From: an uncultured Acidimicrobiaceae bacterium
GTDB lineage: Bacteria > Actinomycetota > Acidimicrobiia > Spongiisociales > UBA5794
Direction of reading: 5' to 3'
NCBI GenBank assembly: GCA_947259365.1
Contig: CAMYMC010000037.1
Location: 1-52,674 of the forward strand
DNA: 52,674 nt
This document shows positions 8,050-16,687 of this stretch, piece by piece. The notes under the pieces were generated by a model, which made no database searches, had not been told where the DNA came from, and saw only the letters and a list, made by a program, of their open reading frames with translations. Position 1 is the stretch's first letter; every line of letters starts with the position of its first letter. The translations under genes and the position numbers were made by a program.

Positions 8050-9042
8050 TCAGGCGTCTTCCCGCCGATGAGTCTTGGCCACCTCGGCCAGGGCCGCCGG
8101 GTCGATGTCGGCGACGTTAGCCACGGCGAGCTTCACGGGGGTGAGGGCGCGGAGCGTCGCGGTGCGCACCCCGGCCTCGATGATGGCCCGTTCGCCCACG
8201 ATCGATCCTGGACCGACCTCGGCGAGCGTCTCACCCCCGACCTCGACCCCCAGCACGCCGTCGAGCACGAGCATGAGCTCGGTGCCCGCCGAGCCTTGCT
8301 CCATCGCCAGGTCTCCCTCCTGCAGCTTGCGGATCGTCGGCTTGGCGCCGCCCCGCATGATGTGGAGCGAGAGCTCCCGCTCCACCGCCGACTCCACCTG
8401 TGCCATCAGGGCCGGCGACTCGATGTCGCCCCACGGCGTGTTGTCGCCGAAATGCTCCTTGCTCCAGGTCTTGAAGTCGATCAGACCGGACTTGGCGGCC
8501 AGTTGCCCGCCGTGGTCGTAGATCCAGTGACGGGGAAAGGGGCTGGCACCGACGAGCTCGAACTCGGACGATCCGCCCGCATCGATCGTCAACCGGAGTG
8601 TCGTCCACGCCGTCGGAGCGGTGATCCGGACCAGCGACCCGCCGCGCACCGTTCGCGGCATGGGAGCTCCCGTGCGCCCGCCGGCGGTCTGGACGAAGGT
8701 CGCCGCCCCGCCGGTCACGATCGGCGCGGCCTGGAGGACGGGGAACGCGACGGCAGGGATCGTCACGCCGGCCGGGCCGAGCTTCAGCGTGGTGGAGCCG
8801 ATGTGGCCGCCGCCCGAGTAACCGGCGCCGGTGATGGTGCCGTGCTCGACCTCCACCCAGGCTCGCAGCTCGTTGGCGAATCGAAACCGGTCCGCGCTCC
8901 GAAGCGCATCGAGATCGTCGATGCGGTCCGGGAGCGGGTCGTCATAGCGGGCCACGCCCACGGCGACCGGCAACTTCATGATGCCGGAGAAGGCCTCCGA
9001 TGGGATCCAAGACACGGACGTGACCGATGACTCGTAGTGCAT
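8050..9042 (-). CDS. Cyclic-nucleotide-binding-domain protein with unidentified N-terminal domain
   Basis: Protein of 330 aa. The C-terminal 90 residues match a cNMP-binding fold: LQEGDLAMEQGSAGTELMLVLDGVL, then EVGPGSIVGERAIIEAGVRTATLRALTPVKLAV, including the PGSIVGERA/RTATLRA pair that corresponds to the phosphate-binding cassette. The first 230 residues contain beta-rich, Gly-rich sequence (GAGYSGGGHIGSTTLKLG) that I do not recognise as a catalytic family. There is no HTH, so it is not a CRP-type regulator. The ATG at 9042 has GAGGGGA upstream. It converges on the ornithine cyclodeaminase-like gene. A cAMP-responsive effector is plausible, but the output function is unknown. Confidence 0.75.
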   Translation of the reverse strand: MHYESSVTSVSWIPSEAFSGIMKLPVAVGVARYDDPLPDRIDDLDALRSADRFRFANELRAWVEVEHGTITGAGYSGGGHIGSTTLKLGPAGVTIPAVAFPVLQAAPIVTGGAATFVQTAGGRTGAPMPRTVRGGSLVRITAPTAWTTLRLTIDAGGSSEFELVGASPFPRHWIYDHGGQLAAKSGLIDFKTWSKEHFGDNTPWGDIESPALMAQVESAVERELSLHIMRGGAKPTIRKLQEGDLAMEQGSAGTELMLVLDGVLGVEVGGETLAEVGPGSIVGERAIIEAGVRTATLRALTPVKLAVANVADIDPAALAEVAKTHRREDA

Positions 9043-9181
9043 AGTCGTCCCCTCGTCCGACGCCCTCACCTTGGCTTCGGTCCGGCTCCTCGACAATGGT
9101 GCACACCGGACATCGAAGGTGGTGGTGGTTCGACCCGCGGCTGTGGGGCGGCGCAGCGTCGGCGACCGTGGCCGGGTGGAG

Positions 9182-10423
9182 CTACGCCAGCACGTTCTTG
9201 TCGGCGGTGACGAGCGGCTCCCTGTCGATCGAGTAGAACGACATCGGGACGTCGGTGTCGAACGACGCCCGCTCGCCGGTCAGCCACTGCGCCACCATCG
9301 ACCCGACCATCGGGCTCTCCTTGAAGCCGTGGCCGGAGAACCCGTTGGCGACGACGAACCCCTCGACCGGGGTGGGCCCGATGATCGGGTGGACGTCCTG
9401 GCGGTTGATCGTGTACATCCCCGCCATCCCCCGGGGCATGCCCCGGTGTGGCAGGCCAGGGATACGGTGGTGGAGGGCGTGGATCTTGGTGTCGATGAAC
9501 GCCCGGTCGGCCGCCCGGTTGTACGTGTCCGGGTCGGCTTCCTCGAGTTCGTCCTCTTCGAGGACCGAGCCCATGATGAGCTGCTGGCCGGCGCTCTCGG
9601 GCCGGAAGTAGATGCCGGTGGAGGCATCCCCGACGACGGGTATGGGTCGGGGCACCTCGGGAGGGAGATCCCGGTACACGATCTGGACCCTCGTCGGCAC
9701 CAGCTGCCACGTCAGCTCGAGGCCCGCCATCCGGTTGATCGTGTTGCACCATGGCCCGGCCGCGTTGATGACGGTCCCGGCGTCGATGCGGCTCCCGGTC
9801 GAGGTCACCACGCCGCGCACCCGGGCTCCCTCCGTGACGACGTCGGTCACCGCCGTCCTGATGCGGAGGTCGGCCCCGGCGCCGCGAACGGCCTCGGCGA
9901 GGTCTTCGAGCGCCGCGGTGGCATCGAAATAGCCGCTGTCGAGCTCGAGGAGGAACGCTTCACCGTCCCGGCACTCGTGCGGCTCCTCGCCGGTGAGATC
10001 GAACGGCTCGTAGCAAGGCGACAGCGCCGGGAACCGTTCCCTGAGCTCTGCAGCGTCGATCATCACCGCATCAACGCCCTCGGCGCGCAGCCGCGCCGTG
10101 TCGGCCCGAACCTCCTCGTCCGACTGGCCCATCATCCACAGCACGCCGCTGCGGTGGTACTCGGCGCGGGGCGTGACAAGACCGGTGAACTCCGCCCACG
10201 CCGCGAAGACCCGGTTGGCGTCGCGGGAAACCCGGATGTTCTCCGGCCGGCTGTACCGCTGGCGGGTGATTGCAGCCGATCCGCCCGTCGACCCCTCCCC
10301 GAGACCGGCTCCCTTCTCGAGCACGACGACTCGCAGGTCGGAGCGCCTCGTGATCTGGTGGGCGATCGACAACCCCATGATCCCGGCGCCGATGATGACG
10401 ATGTCGGCTGTATGTCGCGCCAT
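9182..10423 (-). CDS. FAD-dependent oxidoreductase, DAO / sarcosine-oxidase type
   Basis: Flavoprotein of 413 aa in the D-amino-acid oxidase (DAO) superfamily, the group of glycine oxidase, sarcosine oxidase beta and related amine oxidases. The FAD dinucleotide-binding motif IVIIGAGIMGLSIAHQI lies at residues 9-25, followed by VVVLEKGAGLGEGSTGGSAAITRQRYS. Later conserved landmarks are VINAAGPWCNTINRMAG, GIYFRPE, the HPIIGPTPVEGFVVANGFSGHGFKESP C-terminal FAD contact, and the tail of the gene. It oxidises an unknown amine or amino acid. A TAGCCT box (10438-10433) sits 9 bases before the ATG without SD, so the mRNA is probably leaderless. It is divergent from hflX, with 68 bases between the two starts. 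Confidence 0.85.
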   Translation of the reverse strand: MARHTADIVIIGAGIMGLSIAHQITRRSDLRVVVLEKGAGLGEGSTGGSAAITRQRYSRPENIRVSRDANRVFAAWAEFTGLVTPRAEYHRSGVLWMMGQSDEEVRADTARLRAEGVDAVMIDAAELRERFPALSPCYEPFDLTGEEPHECRDGEAFLLELDSGYFDATAALEDLAEAVRGAGADLRIRTAVTDVVTEGARVRGVVTSTGSRIDAGTVINAAGPWCNTINRMAGLELTWQLVPTRVQIVYRDLPPEVPRPIPVVGDASTGIYFRPESAGQQLIMGSVLEEDELEEADPDTYNRAADRAFIDTKIHALHHRIPGLPHRGMPRGMAGMYTINRQDVHPIIGPTPVEGFVVANGFSGHGFKESPMVGSMVAQWLTGERASFDTDVPMSFYSIDREPLVTADKNVLA

Positions 10424-10491
10424 GACGACTCGAGGCTACCCACGCCGCGGCCGGCATCCACACCGGGTCACGCGCCCTAACCTCGGGATCC

Positions 10492-11808
10492 ATGACGAGC
10501 GGACCTCGCGGCAGACAGCGCCGCCGTCTCACCGCAACCGTCACCGACCTCGAGGTGAGACGCCAGCGCGCCTTTCTCGTCGGGCTGGCCCGCGGGGCCG
10601 GCGACATCGCCGAAGCCGAGATCAGCCTCGACGAGCTCGCGCTGCTCACCGACACCGCCGGGTCGGAGCCGGTGGGGGCGGCGCTCGTGCGCAAGGGATC
10701 GCCCGATCCCGGCCTCTTCATCGGAAGGGGCAAGGCGGTCGAGCTGGCGGAGGAGACGACCGGCCTCGACGTCGACGTCGTCGTCTTCGACAACGAGCTC
10801 TCCCCCGCCCAGCAACGGAATCTGCAGCAGCTCTTCGAGTGCGACGTCGTCGACCGCGTGGCGCTGATCCTCGACATCTTCGCCCAGCACGCCACCAGCC
10901 GGGAGGGCATGCTGCAGGTCGAGCTCGCCCAGCTCCGCTACCGCCTGCCCCGGCTGCGCGGGCGCGGCATCGAGCTCAGCAGGCTCGGTGGCGGGATCGG
11001 GACGAGAGGTCCGGGCGAGACCCAGCTCGAGACGGACCGGCGCCGCATCGTCGACCGCATCGGCAAGCTGGAACGTGAGCTCGGTGACCTCACCCGCTCG
11101 CGACAGACCCGCTCCAAGTCGCGCCGCACCTCCAACGTCCCGATCGTCGCCTTCGTCGGGTACACGAACGCTGGCAAGTCGACGCTGTTCAACCGGCTCA
11201 CCGACGCCGGCGTCCTCGTCGAGGACCGGCTCTTCGCCACGGTCGACTCGACGGTGCGCCGCCACGAGCTGCGGGGTGGGACCGAGATCCTTTTGTCGGA
11301 CACCGTCGGGTTCGTGCGGCGGCTCCCCCATCAGCTCATCGAGGCCTTCCGCTCGACGCTGGAAGAGGTCAAGGACGCCGATCTCATGATCCACCTCGTC
11401 GACGCGTCCGACGAGCACCCCGACCGGCAGATCGAGTCGGTGCGTGCCGTGCTCGCCGACATCGGCGCCCACGACGTCCCCGAGGTCCTCGCTGCCAACA
11501 AGGTGGATATCGCCGACCCGGTCGCCGCCGAGCGCCTGCTGCGGGTGCACCCCGGGGCCGTTGCGGTCTCCGCGCTCACCGGTGAGGGCATCGAGCGGCT
11601 CAGCGACACCATTCTCGAGCGGCTCGCCGATGGGTCGGTGGAGATGGAACTCCTCGTGCCGTATGACGCCGGGGACCGTCTCGCCGAGTTGCACCGGGTC
11701 GGTGATGTCATCAAGGAAACCCACGAGGAAGAGGGAACGCGAGTCGTCGCCAGGGTGCCCACCGGGGAGGGATACCGGTTCGAGGACCTCGCGAGGCTCG
11801 ACCCCTGA
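10492..11808 (+). CDS. hflX: Ribosome-associated GTPase HflX
   Basis: GTPase of 438 aa that in known bacteria binds the 50S subunit, splits stalled ribosomes and assists stress recovery. The N-terminal HflX domain shows FIGRGKAVEL and FDNELSPAQQRNLQQ, then the linker LSRLGGGIGTRGPGETQLETDRR. The G domain begins at about residue 218: G1 GYTNAGKST (223-231), G3 DTVGF, the diagnostic RRLPHQLIEAFRSTLEEVKDADL, and G4 ANKVDI. Length is normal. The start ATG has a TAACCT box (10478-10483) 8 bases upstream and no SD, so translation is probably leaderless. The following kinase gene has its own SD. Confidence 0.95.
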   Translation: MTSGPRGRQRRRLTATVTDLEVRRQRAFLVGLARGAGDIAEAEISLDELALLTDTAGSEPVGAALVRKGSPDPGLFIGRGKAVELAEETTGLDVDVVVFDNELSPAQQRNLQQLFECDVVDRVALILDIFAQHATSREGMLQVELAQLRYRLPRLRGRGIELSRLGGGIGTRGPGETQLETDRRRIVDRIGKLERELGDLTRSRQTRSKSRRTSNVPIVAFVGYTNAGKSTLFNRLTDAGVLVEDRLFATVDSTVRRHELRGGTEILLSDTVGFVRRLPHQLIEAFRSTLEEVKDADLMIHLVDASDEHPDRQIESVRAVLADIGAHDVPEVLAANKVDIADPVAAERLLRVHPGAVAVSALTGEGIERLSDTILERLADGSVEMELLVPYDAGDRLAELHRVGDVIKETHEEEGTRVVARVPTGEGYRFEDLARLDP

Positions 11809-11884
11809 GAGCCCGACACCGGAACAGGTCAATCGTGGGGGCGGACCGGCCGATACCACCTCGAAGAGGCTCTGGAGGATGCCC

Positions 11885-13483
11885 GTGAGCGGACCGGACC
11901 CGCAGTCCGGCCAACTCCCTGCGAACGAGATCGTGACTCTCCGTAGGGAAGTCGAACGCCTTCGCGCCGCAAACGTCGCGGCCGCCGCGAGCGCGGACGC
12001 CACGAGCCGGTTCCTCGCCCACGTGAGCCACGAGCTCCGCACTCCGATGAACAGCATCCTCGGGATGACCCGGCTCGCCCTCGCCACCGAGCTGACCACC
12101 GAGCAGCGGGAGTGCCTCTCCGTGATCTCGGAGTCGACAGACTCGCTCATGACCCTCGTCAACGACCTCCTCGACCAGGCGAAGATCGACGCCGGGATGC
12201 TCGTCATCGAGGAGATCCCGTTCCGCCTCCACGACCTCGTCGAGGGATCACTGCAGGGAGTTGGGATCATGGCCGACCACAAGGGCCTCAAGCTCGAATA
12301 CGAGCGCCACCCCGAAGCTCCCGATCTCGTCGCCGGGGACCCGACCCGGCTCCGCCAGGTGCTCCTCAACCTTCTGACCAACGCGGCGAAGTTCACCGAG
12401 ACCGGCGGCATCGTCATGACGGCGGAACCATCCGAAGGTGGGGATGGGATTCGATTCGCGGTCTCCGACACCGGCATCGGGATCCCCGCCGACAAGCTGG
12501 ACTCCGTGTTCGAGGAGTTCCGCCAGGCCGACGAATCGACGACCCGGCGCTTCGGCGGTACCGGGCTGGGGTTGTCGATCAGCGCCCGCCTGGTGTCGCT
12601 CATGGGTGGTGAGCTCGGGGTCGCGTCCGAGGTCGGCGTCGGCTCGACGTTCCACTTCACCCTCCCCCTCACGGCTGCAGCGCCATCGGCGCCGATCACC
12701 GCCGGAGGGCGGCCGGGTGACACGATGGTCGTGTGGGTGACGGATCGGTATTCGTGCTCCGACGAGCTCCTCGAAGCGCTCCGGGAGCGCCGGATCGTCG
12801 CCTGGCTCTGCGATTCGGTCGACACCGCCTTGGCGACGCTTCGTGAGCGATCCGAGCAACCGGCGGCCATCGTCGTTGCGCTCCAGAGCGGGGCCCTCGA
12901 CGTGGCGTGGGAGCTCGGCCGGGAAGGCCGAGGCGCCCCGGTGGTCGTCATCACACCGGGTGGCCAGCGCGGAGACGGAGCGCGTTGCCGCGAGATCGGG
13001 ATCGCGGCCTACCTGACCGGGCCGCTGGCGCCCGCCGACGTCGCGGACGCGATCGACGCCGTCATCGCCGGTGTGCCCGAGCTCGTGACCCGGCACTGGC
13101 TCAACGAGCGAAGGCGGAGCCTGCAGATCGTGGTCGCCGACGACAGCGCCACGAACCGTACGCTGCTGGCCCGCATGCTCGAGCAGCGCGGCCACCGACC
13201 CATCGCCGCCGCCGACGGCACCGAGGTGCTCGACATCGTCGAGGGCGAGCACGTCGACGCGGTGCTCCTCGACCTCCACATGCCCGAGCTCGACGGCTAC
13301 GACACGGCGACCCGCATCCGCGCGATGACCGGCGATGCGGCCACGATCCCGATCATCGCCGTTTCGGGCAGCGTCAGCGAAGACGGCCGCGATCGGTGCC
13401 TGGAGGTCGGGATCGACGACTTCCTCGCCAAGCCGTATCGGCCCGAGCAGCTGCTGGCGATCGTGGAGCGGCTCGTCCCCTGA
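11885..13483 (+). CDS. Hybrid histidine kinase with receiver-like and receiver domains, no sensor domain
   Basis: Soluble hybrid kinase of 532 aa. Order: short N-terminal coiled coil (about 12-35), HisKA with the phosphorylatable His in FLAHVSHELRTPM (His49), HATPase_c with N-box LNLLTNAAKFT, G1 VSDTGIGIP and G2 GGTGLGLSIS, then a Rossmann-like segment (about 280-390) resembling a receiver but with VVALQSG where the acceptor Asp should be, then a true receiver VVADDSATN with acceptor Asp463 in LLDLHMPELDG, Ser in IAVSGS and Lys in LAKPY. No PAS, GAF or transmembrane segment is visible, so the input must come from a partner or the degenerate receiver. GTG 11885 is chosen: GGAGG lies 6 bases upstream, while the ATG at 11879 abuts the SD. 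No response-regulator gene is adjacent. Confidence 0.85.
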   Translation: MSGPDPQSGQLPANEIVTLRREVERLRAANVAAAASADATSRFLAHVSHELRTPMNSILGMTRLALATELTTEQRECLSVISESTDSLMTLVNDLLDQAKIDAGMLVIEEIPFRLHDLVEGSLQGVGIMADHKGLKLEYERHPEAPDLVAGDPTRLRQVLLNLLTNAAKFTETGGIVMTAEPSEGGDGIRFAVSDTGIGIPADKLDSVFEEFRQADESTTRRFGGTGLGLSISARLVSLMGGELGVASEVGVGSTFHFTLPLTAAAPSAPITAGGRPGDTMVVWVTDRYSCSDELLEALRERRIVAWLCDSVDTALATLRERSEQPAAIVVALQSGALDVAWELGREGRGAPVVVITPGGQRGDGARCREIGIAAYLTGPLAPADVADAIDAVIAGVPELVTRHWLNERRRSLQIVVADDSATNRTLLARMLEQRGHRPIAAADGTEVLDIVEGEHVDAVLLDLHMPELDGYDTATRIRAMTGDAATIPIIAVSGSVSEDGRDRCLEVGIDDFLAKPYRPEQLLAIVERLVP

Positions 13484-13496
13484 CCCGGCGTCCGGG

Positions 13497-14870
13497 TCAC
13501 ATGAGGTCGAGGACGTCCGGGCGGCGCTCACCCGGCTCCCGATCTGCCTCTTCGAGCGCCCGCCGCCGGTGCGCCACGACCGGGACGAGCACGGCCGAGA
13601 CGTAGATGACCTGGATCGCGAGGGCGGCGATGCCGGCGAGGGACAGGCCCAACTCGGGAGGGATGGTCGGTACCACCGGGATGATCGCGCCGACGACCCA
13701 GGCGAACTGGAAGAACGTCTCCGCGTTGGTGAAGGCTCGCCCCCGGTGCTCGATCGGCACCGTCGCCTGGAGCAACCCGTCGAAACCGAACTTGGCGGTT
13801 CCCCAGGCGAAGCCGGCGGCGGCGGCGAGGAGGGCCGCCGCCGGGAGACCGAACACCTGACCGGCGACGAACGCAGCACCAGCCTCGACGGCGAGACCGG
13901 CGACGACCATCGGTTCCTCGGAGATGTAGCGCTCGAGTACGGGTGTGACAAAGGCCGCGACGAAGTAGCCGAACCCGCCGGCGGCCAGCAACGCCCCGAA
14001 GTCGAGCGCGCCGGCGTCGGCATCGCGGAACGCGAAGGCGACGAGCAACAACAGGAAGCCGTTGAGGAATCGCACCGACGCGGTGGCGAACCTGGCGAGG
14101 CGCACCGGCCGGGGCACGACCGACCGGCCCCCACGGCGGGCTCGCGTCGCCGGCGCCCCCCTGCTCAGCTGGCGGGGCTGGAGCGCCGGCAACCGTCGCG
14201 CTGCGGCCGCGGACCACACAAAGATCACTGCGGCGATGGCGAGCGCCGGCCACGTCGTGTCGGCGTCGAACAGCGTGTTCAGCAACCAGAGCAGACCGAT
14301 GACGGGGAGGCCCACGGCGCTGGCGAGCACCCCGATGCGGGCGAGCTGCGCGTTCGCCGAGATGAGGTCGCGCCTCGCCTCGAGGACGACAGGGAGGACG
14401 CTGGCCTTGGCGATCCCGTGGAACCGGGAGAGCACCAGCGCAACGAACGCGAGGGGGAAGAGGAAGAGCGAGTCGATCCAGACGATCATCGCGATCGCGA
14501 CGATGGTCCGGAGAGCGGCGCTGAGGACCATCCCACCCCGGTACGCGGCGGGGAACCGCTCGAAGACCCGCCCGAGGAACGGCCCGAGGACCGCGAACGG
14601 GGCCAGCGTCACGACGAGATAGAGGGCCACGTTCTCCCGCGCCTCGGTCGACGGGACGGAGAAGAACAGCGACCCGGCGAGGGCGATGGCCACGAGCGTG
14701 TCGCCGGCTACAGAACCGGCGTGGGTCTCGGCGAGGCGGCGGAAGCCCACGCCGCGGGAACCGAACATGAGCGCGAGCCGGGCCGCGGCGCGGCGCCCAC
14801 CCGTCTTGAGCACCCCTCCGAGCCGTGCCGTCCGATCGGAGGGAGCCGGATCCTTTCCTGTGGCGTCCAC
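13497..14870 (-). CDS. Major facilitator superfamily transporter
   Basis: Integral membrane protein of 457 aa with about 12 hydrophobic segments spread over its length, consistent with an MFS carrier of the efflux/permease type. Recognisable parts are the helix-loop region VLGPFLGRVFERFPAAYRGGMVLSAALRTIVA, similar to the MFS loop between helices 2 and 3, and TVPIEHRGRAFTNAETFFQFAWVVG in the second half. Substrate is unknown. The N-terminus carries about 45 polar residues before the first helix. The start GTG at 14870 is chosen because a TAACTT box (14884-14879) lies 8 bases upstream, fitting a leaderless mRNA; further upstream in-frame starts would overlap gpsA. It is divergent from gpsA and converges on the hybrid kinase gene. 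Confidence 0.8.
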   Translation of the reverse strand: MDATGKDPAPSDRTARLGGVLKTGGRRAAARLALMFGSRGVGFRRLAETHAGSVAGDTLVAIALAGSLFFSVPSTEARENVALYLVVTLAPFAVLGPFLGRVFERFPAAYRGGMVLSAALRTIVAIAMIVWIDSLFLFPLAFVALVLSRFHGIAKASVLPVVLEARRDLISANAQLARIGVLASAVGLPVIGLLWLLNTLFDADTTWPALAIAAVIFVWSAAAARRLPALQPRQLSRGAPATRARRGGRSVVPRPVRLARFATASVRFLNGFLLLLVAFAFRDADAGALDFGALLAAGGFGYFVAAFVTPVLERYISEEPMVVAGLAVEAGAAFVAGQVFGLPAAALLAAAAGFAWGTAKFGFDGLLQATVPIEHRGRAFTNAETFFQFAWVVGAIIPVVPTIPPELGLSLAGIAALAIQVIYVSAVLVPVVAHRRRALEEADREPGERRPDVLDLM

Positions 14871-15035
14871 GTCGGCTGAAGTTAGCGGCTCGCCGGTTGG
14901 CGCCGGGGACTCGCGTGCGGGAAACGACGGGCCACCCGGAACGCCGCGCCCGGCGGGGCCGGCGCCGACGCCGTAGCCTGTCGGTGGCGCGAGGCCCCGC
15001 ATCTCGCGACGTCCGCAATCGAGGAGAGCCGCCCG

Positions 15036-16043
15036 GTGAGAGCCGTCGTCGTCGGAGCAGGATCCTGGGGCACCGCCGTCGCCGCCCTCATTGCAGCGAA
15101 GGAGCCAGTGGTGCTGTGGGCTCGCAGATCCGGGCTCGCCGACGCCATCAACGCGACGCGGGAGAACCCGGACTACCTCGAGGGCATGCGCCTTCCGGAG
15201 AACGTCACGGCGACGTCGAACCTCGAGGCAGCCGTCGACGCCGTCGACGTGGTCGTCATGGGTGTGCCGTCCCACGGCTATCGCGAGGTCCTCGGGCACA
15301 TCGCCGCGCTCGTCGAGCCGCAGCTCCCGGTCGTGTCCCTCGCCAAGGGCATCGAGCAATCGACGCTGATGAGGATGACCGAGGTCACCCTGGACGTGCT
15401 GTCCGGCCACGACCCGGAGAATGTAGGAGTGCTCACCGGGCCCAACCTCGCCCGCGAGGTCATGGCCGGCCAGCCGGCGGCCTCGGTCGTCGCGATGCGC
15501 GACGGTGCAACGGCGCAGCAGCTCCAGGGGCTGTTCATGAGCCCGACCTTCCGTGTCTACACGAACCGCGACGTCATCGGTTGTGAGGCGGCGGGGGCGC
15601 TGAAGAACGTCATGGCGATCGCCGCCGGCATGGCCCACGGCCTCGGCTTCGGCGACAACACCACGGCGACGCTCCTCACGAGGGCGCTGGCGGAGCTGAC
15701 CCGGCTCGGCGTTGCGATGGGGGGGAACCCGCTCACGTTCTCCGGTCTGGCCGGAATGGGCGACCTCATCGCGACGTGCATGAGCGCCCAGAGCCGCAAC
15801 CATCGCGTCGGGTTCGGGCTCGGACAAGGGCGGTCGCTCGACGACGTCATCTCGGAGATGAACATGGTCGCCGAGGGGGTCAAGTCGACGCGCGGCGTCC
15901 TCGCCCTCGCCGCCCGGCACCACATCGAGATGCCAATCGCAGAACAGGTCGGGCGGGTGCTCTACGAAGGAGCGGCGCCCGCCGATGCCGTTTCACGCCT
16001 CATGGGCCGCGACGCCAAGTCGGAGCTCGAGGGGATCGCCTGA
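15036..16043 (+). CDS. gpsA: NAD(P)-dependent glycerol-3-phosphate dehydrogenase
   Basis: Cytoplasmic enzyme of 335 aa that reduces dihydroxyacetone phosphate to sn-glycerol 3-phosphate, the first committed intermediate for phospholipids. Seen: Rossmann motif GAGSWGTAVAALIA at residues 6-19, LTGPNLAREVMAGQPAAS, and the catalytic-Lys region CEAAGALKNVMAIAAGMAHGLGFGDNTTATLLTRALAEL, followed by FSGLAGMGDLIATCMSAQSRNHRVG. Length is typical. The GTG start has GAGGAGAG 7-10 bases upstream; a TAGCCT box at 14974-14979 would give a leader of about 50 bases, so unlike many neighbours this gene uses an SD. Confidence 0.95.
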   Translation: MRAVVVGAGSWGTAVAALIAAKEPVVLWARRSGLADAINATRENPDYLEGMRLPENVTATSNLEAAVDAVDVVVMGVPSHGYREVLGHIAALVEPQLPVVSLAKGIEQSTLMRMTEVTLDVLSGHDPENVGVLTGPNLAREVMAGQPAASVVAMRDGATAQQLQGLFMSPTFRVYTNRDVIGCEAAGALKNVMAIAAGMAHGLGFGDNTTATLLTRALAELTRLGVAMGGNPLTFSGLAGMGDLIATCMSAQSRNHRVGFGLGQGRSLDDVISEMNMVAEGVKSTRGVLALAARHHIEMPIAEQVGRVLYEGAAPADAVSRLMGRDAKSELEGIA

Positions 16044-16062
16044 GACGCCGCCTCGCTGGGGT

Positions 16063-16638
16063 TCAGTCCCGGGCTGCAGGGCGGGCGAACCGCCGCCTCG
16101 CCTCCTCGACGAGTCGGTGGGCGAAGCATCCGGGAGCGTGGTCGTTGACGATGCCCATCGCCTGCATGAAGGCATACGCAGTCGTCGGCCCGACGAACGT
16201 GAAGCCGCGGCGCTTGAGCTCGCCGGCCATGGCTCTCGACTCCGGCGTCGTCGTGTCCACGACCCGATCCGCCGGGTCCGGCTCGAACTGCCAGAAGAAG
16301 GCTCCGAGCGACCCGAGCTCGGCGGCGACGTCGAGGGCGCGCCGGGCGTTGTTGATCGTCGATCGGATCTTGCCCTCATGGCGGATGATGCTCTCGTCCT
16401 GGACGAGCCGGCTGACGTCGTCGTCGCCCATCGCGGCGACCCGGACGGGATCGAAACCGTGGAACGCGGCCCGGAACCCGTCCCGCCGCCTCAAGATCGT
16501 CAGCCAGCTGAGGCCGCTCTGGAACCCCTCGAGACAGAGCTTCTCGAACAGCAGGTGGTCATCGTCGACCGGGAAGCCCCACTCGGTGTCGTGATAGTGG
16601 ACGTAGTCGGGAGGTGTCGAGCCCCAGTCGCATCGCAC
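16063..16638 (-). CDS. tag: DNA-3-methyladenine glycosylase I
   Basis: Base-excision repair enzyme of 191 aa that removes 3-methyladenine from DNA. The family N-terminus is clear: RCDWG then YVHYHDTEWGFP, and FEKLCLEGFQSGLSWLTILRRRDGFRAAF. The zinc site of Tag (Cys4, His17 and a C-terminal His-x3-Cys in E. coli) is matched by the Cys in RCDW, the His in YHDTEWG and NDHAPGCFAH near the end. The start GTG at 16638 gives the canonical N-terminus, but its SD is weak, and a TTG at 16674 is an alternative. It lies 49 bases after the DAHPS-like/chorismate mutase gene on the same strand and may be transcribed from it. Confidence 0.93.
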   Translation of the reverse strand: MRCDWGSTPPDYVHYHDTEWGFPVDDDHLLFEKLCLEGFQSGLSWLTILRRRDGFRAAFHGFDPVRVAAMGDDDVSRLVQDESIIRHEGKIRSTINNARRALDVAAELGSLGAFFWQFEPDPADRVVDTTTPESRAMAGELKRRGFTFVGPTTAYAFMQAMGIVNDHAPGCFAHRLVEEARRRFARPAARD

Positions 16639-16687
16639 CAGCCCGTCATCGCCCGCCCGGGTCGCGACGATCAACGATGGCGCCCCA

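Noticed and set aside
10477..12954. An 825-codon minus-strand open frame across hflX and the hybrid kinase
   Set aside because: High GC leaves long open shadow frames. It has no recognisable motif and low-complexity Ser/Arg composition, while the plus-strand genes have complete family motifs.
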